NCBI GenBank assembly: GCA_030267565.1
Contig: BRXU01000027.1
Span: 1,473,001-1,537,000 of the forward strand
Length of the DNA stretch: 64,000 nt
Direction: 5' to 3'
Source of the DNA: Pleodorina starrii
Taxonomy: Eukaryota > Chlorophyta > Chlorophyceae > Chlamydomonadales > Volvocaceae
Both the position numbers and the translations under genes were made by a program. Positions within the stretch are counted from its first letter, which is position 1; each line of letters opens with the position of its first letter. This document shows positions 12,801 to 26,010 of the stretch, in pieces. The notes beneath the pieces were generated by a model that worked only from the letters and a program-made list of their open reading frames with translations, was not told the origin of the DNA and made no database searches.

Positions 12801-13576
12801 TTGGGGGCGGCCACGGCGGCATGAGTGGGTCGCCTTTCGCCGAGGCCGCCGAGGCCGCCAAGCCGCTGCTGCCCTCCCCGCGCCGCGCTCACCCTCGTGG
12901 CCACGGCCACGCCCCTTCGGGGCCCGAGGCAGAGTTGATGGGCGGCACCGCCTGGCCGGCGCCACAAGGCTGGGGCGGGGGCGGGGGCGAGCGTGAGGTG
13001 CTGGACGGCGGCAGCGGCTCCGAGGACGGACCCACGGGTCGGCGGGAGGCGACGGGGTTGCGGCGGCCGCTGCTGCTGTGGGGACGAGCCGGCAATCGGG
13101 AGGACGATTGGCGGGAGGAGGCGGCGGGGGGCGGCAGCGGCGGCGGGCTGCTGGGGCTGCGGGGGTCAGGGGGAGGGGGAGGGTCAGGGGGAGGGGGAGG
13201 GAGGGCTTCCACCGCCGACACGAATGAGCTGCTGTGGATTGGGGAGGTGCCAGGACTGCCGTACCACGGCAGCGGCGGGCCCGGGCCGGTGGGGGAGCGC
13301 GGCGGCGGCGGCGGCGGCGGGGTTGGTGCGGCTAGTGGGGGCGGCGGGGGGCGGCCGCCGATGGTGGCGCGGCGGGTTATGTCGTACGAGGGGTTGATGC
13401 TGAGTGGTGAGGGGGCGGCGGCGGGTGGTGAGGAGGAGGGGGCGACGGCGTGGGTTCATGCGCAGTGGCGGCGGATAGACGCGCGCTGGCTGCAGCCGCT
13501 GCTGGGGGGCAGCAGGGCGGATCTGCAGGCGGCGGGGGCGGGGGCGGGGGCGGCGGGAGGGAGTGGGATGGCATGA
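6807..13576 (+). CDS. Na+(K+)/H+ antiporter, NHX/CPA1 family
   Basis: Membrane exchanger moving Na+ or K+ against H+, in plants usually at the vacuole, Golgi or endosome. Eleven exons join in frame to 825 residues: 6807-6914, 7409-7468, 8240-8336, 9151-9273, 9715-9905, 10121-10266, 10497-10896, 11105-11202, 11602-11849, 12071-12156, 12656-13576. Residues 8-24 form the first hydrophobic helix. The amiloride-site-like stretch is VFFQVLLPPIIFAAG (exon 3). Exon 5 carries SCTDSVAALQLL and GEGVVNDATAIVLL, whose Asn-Asp pair is the family's ion-binding motif. Later helices are in exons 7-10 (LAEGLQLSAVLSVFF, GLPRGAITLALGY). Exon 7 inserts about 75 Pro/Ala/Ser-rich residues between helices, and the last exon is a Gly/Ala/Pro-rich cytosolic tail of about 305 residues with no recognisable domain. 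The end of exon 8 is ambiguous (11199 or 11202). Possible TGTAA signals lie at 14019 and 14036. Confidence 0.93.
8361..8941. repeat. G-rich minisatellite, about 30 bp unit, 18 copies
   Basis: The unit reads approximately GGCAGGGCGGGGAGGCGGGG plus a G-run and TGTAGCT. I counted 18 TGTAGC blocks. Copies differ mainly in G-run length. The array fills most of NHX intron 3 (8337-9150), with all G on the sense strand. Confidence 0.92.
9497..9712. repeat. CCCT simple repeat in NHX intron 4
   Basis: A nearly pure run of CCCT units with occasional extra C, ending directly at the acceptor of exon 5 (9714). It serves as a very long pyrimidine tract. The first part of the same intron is G-rich. Confidence 0.9.
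10407..10420 (-). repeat. Interspersed motif, short copy E (NHX intron 6)
   Basis: Only the core TACACGTGGATACC (reverse complement GGTATCCACGTGTA) is kept. Flanked by C-runs in the intron 10267-10496. Confidence 0.45.
11403..11592. repeat. Repeat of 8-12 bp CCTGCCCTC-type units in NHX intron 8
   Basis: About 14 units of CCTGCCCTCC or CCTGCCCCCC type run up to the acceptor of exon 9. It also gives long open frames of PPS/PSC repeats, which are artefacts. Confidence 0.85.
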
Positions 13577-14802
13577 GGGCGAGTGTGAGGGCGAGTGTGA
13601 GGGCAGGCGGCGGCGGCGGCTGCAGCAGGGGCGAGGGGGAGGCGGGATATCGTGAGGGCGAGTGTGCTGTGTGTGTGTGTGGGCTGCCGGAGTGTTTTAG
13701 TTGAGGGGCGCGTGAGGAGGGGCTTGCGAGGTGGCTGATAAGATGTTCAACTATCTTCAAGGGGAATCGGTTCGGGTTCGAGTTGGGGTTCGCGTTAGGG
13801 CGTTCTTCGCATGGGCATTGCAGGGAGATCTCGCAGGGGAGCTGAGGAAAAAGAGTGAGTGAGAGAGAGAAAAGAGTGTCACGGGGAGGCACGGGGATTC
13901 TTCCGCCGGTGTGGGCTGCTCCGCGAGGGGAGGGGTCCAGGGGTGGGTGGGAAGTTGGATGAAGGGGAGTTGCGTTGCAGTTGCAGCCGTTCTCGGAAGC
14001 TTTTGCCCTTCGGGCCGTTGTAACGGAGGTTACGATGTAATTACTCGGGGATGGGGCCTCGGCCGAACAGCTGTAGTGGCCTTTGCCGTGCTGCAGGGCC
14101 GCTGTGAAGGCAGGCGGTGGGGGGGGGAGGCGCCGAGTGCGTTGTGGGGCAAGCAAGGGCAACGACCAATGGCCGCTCCTTCTGGCTATCACTTGATGTT
14201 GACGTTTCGGTTGATGTTGGAGAGGATGCCGACGTGTCGCGAGGCGACGCGGGAAGGGAAAGGAGCAAAGGACCAAAGGCCGCGTCGGGATCTCGTGGGC
14301 CGATGATGGCTTACGTTGTTGGGGGAGCCTTGCCGATGGTTGAGGACATGAGGAGGGACGACCACGAGCCCACCCGTTGCTTTGACATGCTTCAAGGATG
14401 TTTGAAAGGGCCTTTTCTGACGTCAAGTTTGGCGTATTCCTGCGGTTGGCCGGGCTGCCCCCCAAGGGCTGCAACGCTCGGTCTCGGAGCTCGCGAGAGC
14501 GACAGGCGCGAAGGGTTGCATCGAGATCAGCGCTTTCCGCCCGTAACCTTCATCTTTGCAACTATACATAGACAAAGGAGTTAAATGTAATGCACATTAC
14601 ACACAGGCTCGCCTGCCTGCTCCGTCGCCCAAGGCGCAGCGCCATTCGATTGTGAAATTAGGATTCAGGGGCTCCACATCCGCGCACATCAACATCGCGT
14701 GCATCGACTGTAGCTGATCTACTTTTAACGCTAACATCAAAATCTGTACAAACGTCATCTATCCGCTCGCTGTGCAAGCCCTGACCTCTGGTCCATCCAT
14801 CC
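13577..14802. other. Intergenic region between NHX and rhomboid genes
   Basis: Holds the NHX 3' UTR (TGTAA at 14019-14023 and 14036-14040) and the promoter and 5' UTR of the rhomboid gene. A perfect 16 bp palindrome with TGTAA at both ends lies at 14586-14601. I see no supported gene. The open frames on both strands have no recognisable family and no continuing exons. Confidence 0.45.
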
Positions 14803-18539
<3,737 letters not shown>

Positions 18540-20219
18540 CGGTTGGCTTGTGGGTGGTTGCGACGGTTGGCGGTTGAGTTGATGGTTGGGATAGCTTCGG
18601 GGATGATAAAGAAGGCACTGCAGACGTATCCACCGAAACTACAGAAGTACTCGCAGTTTCGGGAAAGGGCGGGGAGGGAGGGGTGGCCGGCGTTGGCGAT
18701 CGTGGATTGGCGTGTACTGCAGGCGCTTCTTGGATGTGGGTGTTTGGGAGGGGGCTGTGGTTGACTCGCTGTCCAGCTCGCCTGGGTGTGGTACCGGTAT
18801 CAGTGGGGCTCTACCTCTCCCTTGGCAGGGGTAGAGCCAGCTGGCCAGCTAGCCATGGACTGCAGCAAGAGAAGGCAAAGGGCAGGCATCTGCTGCTGGT
18901 TGAGGTGAGGGCGGGCCGTCTGCTGGAGTGGAGACTGAGGAGGAGTGCGGCAAGTGCTTGCCCTCAGGATAGCAAAGCATGGCCCCCCCAAAGTCATACC
19001 GGTATGGGGGGCTGTACCTGTCTTGCAACAGAGCTGTGTCTGCATACGACTGACCGACGCTCTACTCCGGATCGAATGGTTATTGCGGCCTTGCAGTACA
19101 GTCGTACAAACTTCATACTGCGGGGCATGCTAGCGGTTTCTAGGGTTTTGGTTCTTGTTCGGCATACGACAAGCGCCCTGCGCGCCGCATGACGCGCCAG
19201 GGGCCGCTACGACATTAGTCAACAGTCAGCCCTCTCTCAGCGCATTCGATCTCGGTACTCGGCAGGCACATCCGGACAGGTGGCACTCAGGGGGGTAACC
19301 AGACAGACGCGCTCCTCCACGGCCATCGTAATATGCGCTCCCATGAGCTCTTTATAGAGGATCACCCCACCACCACCAGAACCCTCATCATCATCACCGG
19401 CACGCACTCAGCCTCAGGCCTACGACGGTGTGTGCACCCACGGCCACGCCGTCCGGAGCCCGGCGCGGGAGAATTTCGACGCCGTATCGACCACCGTCGA
19501 CGACGAACACGGAATATAATATACAAATGGCGGATTCGGTTTTGAAGACGGGACTTTCACCTCGTGCGCACCGAAAGCCTGATGGTTCCAGGTTCCGTGA
19601 TGCGCCTACACTGGTCAGTGCAGTGGAGCTCCTGACTGATATTTACGAATCAGGGACCCGCAACCGGGCCCCGCCCGTTCAGTCCCACACACATCACAAG
19701 TCGTCTCTCTCCCTCATTCTCTCTCTTTCTCCCCGCCCGCTCCCCCTCGGAGCCTGCCGGACGAGCCATAGCCCACACTGACCCACTCCAGTGCAGCTTA
19801 CCCCACGCCCAGCACGCCCCGCCCGTTAATCCCAAATTCCCAATGAACCCTTCTGCAAACAGTCTCTTCGTCCCTCTCCTGCTAGGTCAGGGACAGGGCT
19901 TCCCCAGCTCCGTCCCATGCTTGCACAGTCCCATGCTCTCTTACCGCGCAGGCACCATCGGACGATGAGCAGCACAGCAGAGAGGCACCTAGCAGCTGCA
20001 GCGGCCCTGATCGTACCACATCCGACAGCAGGACCCCACTTTCCCTGCCCCCCCTCGCCACCTCAGCGGCACACCTCTCCCCTGACTACAAACCCCATGT
20101 CCATAGTCCCCTCCCCACCCCTCTCCTCCCCTCCCATCCGTCCTCCCCGCCGCCTTCCTAGCAGCGCAGCGCCATCGCTGCAATGCGACCGCCTACGTTT
20201 TCCCGCGGCACGATCCTGA
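18540..20219. other. Convergent intergenic region between rhomboid (+) and HAD nucleotidase (-)
   Basis: No supported gene. It should contain both 3' UTRs. A 9 bp perfect hairpin (GGCTCTACC at 18807-18815, GGTAGAGCC at 18830-18838) lies in it, and a less GC-rich patch is near 19490-19545. I could not find a clear TGTAA on either strand here. Confidence 0.4.
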
Positions 20220-22318
20220 TCACGAGGCCGGAACGCGTGCAGCCGGAACAGCAATCGCTATCCCGCCGCCTCCGCCGCTTGTCCCCCGGGCCGCCGCCGG
20301 TACCGCCAACACGCCGCCGCCTTGTTGCTCCACCGCCGCCGCCGGCGCGTGCGTGTGGTGGTGTTCGTGCACCAGCCCCGGCTGGTCCATCAGCTCTGGC
20401 ATGGCGGCCGGCAGCGCGTGCATGGTGGGCAGGGCCAGGTCGGCCCCCGGACAGGGCTTGTCGGTCCCCACCAGGACCGTCAGGGCACCCAGGCCGTGCG
20501 CCGAGGCCACGTTGCGCACCGAGTCATCGAAAAAGATCACCTCCGACAGCCCCACGCCCAGCTGCTCAGCCACCAGCTGGTAGATGCGCGGGTTGGGCTT
20601 GCACAGCACGCCGTGCGCCGTGTCAAAGCCGTGGGAGGCCGCCAGCTCCATCACGTTCTCGAAGTAAAACAGGCCCTGTGGGGCACAGGGTGCCGGGTGG
20701 CGGGTGGGGGACGGCGCGAGGTGGCGCGGGCTGGAGCGGGGTGGAGATGGCGGTAATGCGGGGCTCATGTGGCGTAGTGGGCGCGGCAACTCCTTCCGAC
20801 CCAGATGCGAGCAGCTGGGTCACCGCGAGGACCAGGTGGTGAGTCGCACTGGCGGATTTGCGCCCCTTGGCCGCACCCTGACCGCAGAGCCACGGTGCGG
20901 GCGCGATGTTACACCAGCCGGGTACCCCCCCCCGGGTGACAGGGGGGCGACCAGCGTAATGCCTCCCAATATTAGCCTCGTTGGGAGCCCGTGGAGAAGA
21001 GCTGCTCATGGGCTGAGCCGCAGGGGACGGCGGGGTATGTGTGTGCGATACGCAGCCTACATCACACCACAGCCGCACGGGAAACCGTCGCGTGCTCCAT
21101 CGCACACGGCCTTTCGTCCATTGTTTGCAGTCCGTTTTCGTGTTTGCCGTTTTCGACCTACACCGCGCCACCACACCCCAACCCCAATCCGGCGAATAAA
21201 CACCCACAGCTCCGCAGTCCGTACCCTCGCGTAAACCGCTCCATGTATGCGTGTCGCTCTCCCCGCTTACCCCACTCCGTCCCAACCCACAACACCCCAC
21301 CCGTTCCCTCGTCCCGGGCTGATTTCTTTGAACACCCCAGCCGCCCACCTGGAAGCAATCGCTGAGGCCCAGTCGCGCCAGCGCCCGCTCCGTGTGCACC
21401 CGGTTGGCATTGGTGAGGATGTACTTGGGGAGATCGATGGAGCAGAGGATGTCGCGCAGGGAGGGGTCCGGCTGCAGCAGCGTATCATAGTCCAGAGCGC
21501 CCTGGTGCACGAACTCGTGCCAGTCGTCGTAGTCGATGCGGTAGCCGGCGGCCTGCATGGCGGCGGTGGTGGTGGGAGGTTGGGAGAGGTTGGGAGAGGT
21601 TGGGAGCAGCCCGACGGTCAGCGGCAGCAGCAGCTGCAGCAGTGACTACGATATGGAGCGGCGGCTAGGTCGGAAGTGTTCGTGGATGCAATGCAAACTT
21701 GGTGTGCTGGCTTCCCAAGGCTTGTTCCGATGCTGGCCCGTGGGTCAGGAGCAGCAGGCAGCTGTGTGCGCCGCAAGGGCAAGTCTGAACGCCCATCCCC
21801 GTTCTGAGCCTTCAACGCAGGGATGCCAGCGATGCTAACAGGCACAGGCTTCAGGGCCATAAACTCTCCCCTGGCTCTGAGCCAGGACACCGGCGCCCGC
21901 AGGCCCGAGCATGGCAGCTTGACCTCCCGATGTCCCCAGTCGTTTGCGCGCACTTACCACCAACCCCGCCAGCGTCGTGCCATAGGTCAGGTAGTACTCC
22001 GTCGTCTTTGCAGCAACTTCCTCTTGAGGAATACCCAGCTTCTTCACCATATATTCTGCAAAATGAACGAGGGGTAGAGCACTTCAGCACAACGTTACAC
22101 ACGCCCGTTGCACACGCCCGGCAGACGCAGCGTTGAAGCAGACGATGACGCGGCGTAAAGCGCACAGCGCGCATAAGCTGCCTAGTACCTTGAATTCGCT
22201 CCTTAACAATTTCAGGTATTTTGTGAACTCGGTATAGAGTGTCATCTAGGTCCACAAGCAGAACCCGCCGAGCGGGGCGCCCCTTTGATACGGCCCCGGG
22301 CGCGCTTCCCACTGTCAT
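20220..22318 (-). CDS. HAD-superfamily pyrimidine 5'-nucleotidase (SDT1/PHM8 type)
   Basis: Predicted to dephosphorylate nucleoside monophosphates such as UMP and CMP. Four exons join in frame to 295 residues: 22318-22189, 22055-21958, 21552-21349, 20675-20220. The start is the ATG at 22318 (MTVGSAPG); the longer open frame upstream has only a TTG. All four HAD motifs are present: I, VDLDDTLY near residue 25 (nucleophile Asp); II, KYILTNAN; III, Lys in GVLCKPNPRIYQ; IV, VIFFDDSVRNVASA. The EYYLTYGTTLAGL and DWHEFVHQGALDYD stretches are those of the SDT1 cap region. About 60 C-terminal residues after the core are His/Ala/Gly-rich and not conserved; an undetected intron near the end is possible. 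It lies downstream of the sirtuin gene on the same strand, 453 bases between stop and start. Confidence 0.92.
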
Positions 22319-22771
22319 TCGCCCCAGGTTTGCAAAATATTTAAAATCTTGGATGAGAACGATGCTGCCTGGAACGTCCAACCGACGTGAAAAGTGTGAG
22401 CCTGCTTGCCAACACGTGAAAGCAACGGAAGCCCAATCAGATAGCAGAAATAAGTTATGTCACGGTGAAAGTTTGTCTACATTTACCAAAGTGGGGCCTG
22501 CGACTCTATCCATCCGATGTTGTACGGCATGGGCACTTTCGCGGAAACCGCCCAACCTCTGCGCCCAAGCCTGGTCCCCCGCACCTGTGTTCTCGGTGAA
22601 GTCGACCAGGGAAAAATCACGTGCAGCCCCATCTCATCGCAACTTTGGTAGCTGGAGCTCGGGGTGGCGAGCCAGGCGGGTGAGGACCTCGCCAGCCCTG
22701 GCCTCGACCTGCGAGCATGTTTGGGCAAATGTGTTGGCAGCCGTCACGAACAAAGCAACTCTCTCGCAACT
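22319..22771. other. Intergenic region between sirtuin stop and nucleotidase start (both -)
   Basis: Contains the sirtuin 3' UTR and nucleotidase promoter. I saw no TGTAA on the minus strand and no coding exon with family similarity. Confidence 0.4.
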
Positions 22772-25514
22772 TTAGCAAATACCCCACGAGACAGCCCGCC
22801 AAATCGCAGTCCTCAACAACCGTACGGCATCCAAGGCATCTCCCAACATGCCGGTGAAAACCTTAAACTTTACCTTCACGTCCGCCAGCTTATCCGCGCG
22901 CGTCGGCCCCACATTGACTATCAGCAGCCTCGCCCCCGCTGCCTTGGCCACCTCCACCAGCCGGTACGCCGAGTAGACCATGACGCTGCTGCCAACCACC
23001 AGGAGCGTATCGCTGGAGGCGGCTAGCGCCATGGCCCTGAAAGTACCGTGCAAGGGAAGAGGAACCGTCATTTGCCAGCCGGCAATGCTTTGCAGTCACC
23101 GAGACCAGGAAAGGCGACTGTCAACCTCGAACCTCTCTAGAAGCTCGGCGACGCTGGACCGAGGGCGACATGGCGTGGAGCGGAGACCCCGAATCCCCAC
23201 GGCCCTCCCTGCTCGGCACAGCAACCGGCCCACCTTCCCCCCCAATCAACCCACCAGCCGCCCAACCCACAAGCCATACAAGCCACAACCCTTACAGCCC
23301 ATCAACCCCCCGGTTCACGGGCTCCGGCCCATACGTGGATAACCTCCCCGGCTATCCCAACAGCTCACCTGTCCTTGCGCTCCTGCGGTATGTTGTCCCC
23401 AAAGAACACCACGTCCGGCTTGAGCAGCCCCCCGCAGCCGCCGCAGGGCGCCACCCGGAAGCCACTGCCCGCGTCCACCAGCTCCACATCGCCATCGGGC
23501 CGCTGCGGCGGCTGCCCAGCAGCCTGGCCTAGGGAGCGAGCCGCTCCGAAACCGCCCGGCGTGGAGGGCGGCGTGCGCGTAGCCTGCGGGGCGCGTGTGG
23601 CGCCGGACGGAGAAGGGGCTTTGGGTTTCATTTCCCGGGGCGGGCAAAACATCCCTTTGACAGGAACAGGAGCTGCTGCGCCTGTGTGCCGTGTCGGGGC
23701 TCCTGTATAGCCTGACGTATGGAGTGCCAAGTAATCGTGGCTCAACTTTAGAGACCATTTGTTGTCGTGTGCAGCGCTGGTCCGATGGGAGCGGAAGGGA
23801 GCAGCAGCGAGGGGCCATATCAAGACCCAAACCAAGACCCAGTCCCGCCCCCGATCCAGGCCCCAAGCGGACCATTCCCAGCCTCGTACCCTGGCCGGCC
23901 GCACTCCGCTCTGCTCCGCCCCGCCCCTTTTTCATTAGCAAGCGAACAAGCCGACCCGACCCGACCCTACAGACAAACACCGACCAAAGGAAGACGCCTC
24001 TCGAGCCGCTCTTCCCTCTCTCACCACGCGCAAGTCATCCCGGCTGGTGCCCACTCGCAGAGCCTGGAGCCGCTCCGCCGCCGCATCCGGGGGCCGCGCC
24101 GCCAGCTCCGCCACGTGGGCGGCCGCCGCGGGGTTGAGGGCCGCCAGCGCCTCCTGCACCGCCTGGCGGGGGCTGCGGGCGCCGCAGTCCAGGCAGATCA
24201 CCCTGTGTGCACCGCCACAGGGTCAGACACGGCACAAGAGGGGCGGTGGGGATTACCGATACGAGAGCGGAGGGGTGCGATGGCCGGCGGGGTGGTGGTG
24301 AGTTGGTTCGTGAGGATTAAGCGGGCGGGGCGAGCACCGGTCAGTGGAGTGACCTCGCAAGATGTGGGTCGGGGGAGGGAGGCAGGCGGACGGGCTCCAT
24401 TCGCTCCACTCACGCACGCCCTCACTCACTCGTGGCTGGTGCCGTGCAGCTCCAGAACCTCCCTGCTGCCCGCGCGGGAGTGCAGTCGGTCCACGTTCTG
24501 GGTCACCAAGCCGCTCACCCAGCACTGGGGAGTGTGCGGGGTGATGGGGATGCGACCATGGCGGGGAGGGGTGGGGGTGGGGGTGGATGCAGGGGGAGCA
24601 GGCATGGCGACTCCGGGTTGGGTTTTGTATGTGGGTGAGGTCGCATGGCAGGTGGAGGTAGCCTGCGTGTCGCACCCGCATCAGCGCCCGCGACAGGGCG
24701 AACGGCCTCCCTCCTGCCGACCCCAACACGAACTCTTTTCCCTTTCCCCCAGCTATGCACGATATACTCCACGCTATGCGCGAAACAGCCCCCCCCCCCG
24801 GGGTCCCACCCGCTGCTCCAGCTCCGCCAGCGCAAAGTGCGCCTCGTTGGGCTGCGTGCGTGAGAAGCGCGGCCAGCCGTAGAAGGAGCGGGCCCAGTAG
24901 CGCGCCCGGTTGGCGGGGCTGGCCAGGAATTGCTGGTGGGTCATGGGCTTGAAGCCGGTGGAGTAGGCACCCTGGGGAGAGCGGTAGTCGGGAACGCCTG
25001 CGGGCAGGGGCGTTTTTTGTGGGGGGGGCGCAACGTTGGCATGTTATGGAAGAGGTGGTTGTGGTATTTGTGGGAGATATAGGGCACCGGGGGGGCGCGT
25101 CCAGCGGAGACGGGTTGGAGAGGTTGCAGACCATGGTGCCCACCTGATTCGGTGCTGCATCCTGCTCCCGTGAGCACGACGAGCCGCCTGCTTTCCTGGA
25201 AAGCCGACACCAGCGACGCGATTTGGTCATCGGTCGCTGGGGGAGCCGCTGGCGCCGCAGCTGCCGCACTGTACGCCGCCCTGTAAGGATCAGCAGATTA
25301 TAAAACAGCAGCTCTGGCTGTAAAGTGGTTGATAAGATCGAAGATAGGTGTTGTTCCTGGTGTTGTTCCATCCGACACGTTTCAAAAATCCAGCGGCCTT
25401 TCATACTACGAGAACGCTGCATCTGATTTACGAAGGCAAACCTTGAACTCACCGGCATGTGGCTGCGCCGCGCACTCGTCCTCTCAGTGGTCCTCTCAGT
25501 GCCGACCGCAACAT
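22772..25514 (-). CDS. Class II sirtuin (SIRT4-like NAD+-dependent protein deacylase), organellar
   Basis: Removes acyl groups from lysines, or ADP-ribosylates proteins, using NAD+. Seven exons join in frame to 359 residues: 25514-25453, 25280-25144, 24997-24810, 24524-24430, 24202-24025, 23523-23369, 23036-22772. Exon 1 is only 20 codons: [20 protein letters not shown], an Arg-rich amphipathic leader fitting mitochondrial (or plastid) import. Domain landmarks: [13 protein letters not shown] joined across an intron to [25 protein letters not shown], typical of class [17 protein letters not shown]; catalytic His in LELHGTSHE. Two CxxC zinc pairs (CLDCG and CGGCGG) follow, then [21 protein letters not shown] and [10 protein letters not shown]. 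All catalytic and zinc residues expected for the family are present. A copy of the 34 bp interspersed motif lies in the last intron. It is divergent from the alpha/beta hydrolase gene. Confidence 0.94.
23313..23344 (-). repeat. Interspersed 34 bp motif, copy A (sirtuin intron 6)
   Basis: Reverse complement of GGTTATCCACGTAT plus GGGCCGGAGCCCGTGAAC. It lies in the intron 23037-23368, in sense with the sirtuin gene. Confidence 0.8.
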
Positions 25515-26010
25515 TCTAACACTATCTATAAAACAGCCAGTCTTACAGGGTTTAGGTGACAATAATATTGCCGCTCCGAAATAATGCTATATGGCTGTCA
25601 ACTGCCAGGCGCTTTGGGGTGGAGGCTTCCGAGGTGACGTACGGTAACGCTCGGGAGCTACATCATCGATGTGTCCTCCTCCACACCTTCACATCTAACG
25701 TTGCTTCCAGTGTGCGTCTGCAACATCATCACGCAACCTCTCAAAAAACGCAGCGGACACAGGCGCGCTACGAGCCGCCGCGCCGAGTCCTCCCGCCCCG
25801 CAGCCCGCAACGCAGGCGCGCGTTACGAGCCCTTCCAGGAGGCTTTCCCACACGACCTGCGGCGCTGCGCCATCGCATAACTACAGACATTTTTTTTTCT
25901 GTTGTTCAGCCCCACCTCAGGGGCCGTCTCCGTCTCCCAGCTCCCCTCACCTCCCTCCGTCGCGGACCACCCACAGCGCCCCCAACCGCCCACTCCGCCC
26001 AGGCGCAAGC
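25515..26010. promoter_or_regulatory. Divergent promoter region between sirtuin (-) and alpha/beta hydrolase (+)
   Basis: 496 bases between the two ATG codons, with lower GC than the genes. It should include both promoters and 5' UTRs. A T-run (25890-25897) precedes the hydrolase start. No TATA box was assigned. Confidence 0.45.

Noticed and set aside
19333..19545. Short open frame between rhomboid and nucleotidase genes
   Set aside because: No family similarity and no adjoining exons; other frames of the same stretch look equally plausible.
22319..22381. Longer N-terminus for the nucleotidase beginning at 22381
   Set aside because: The codon there is TTG, not ATG; the first ATG in frame is at 22318 and the domain begins soon after it.
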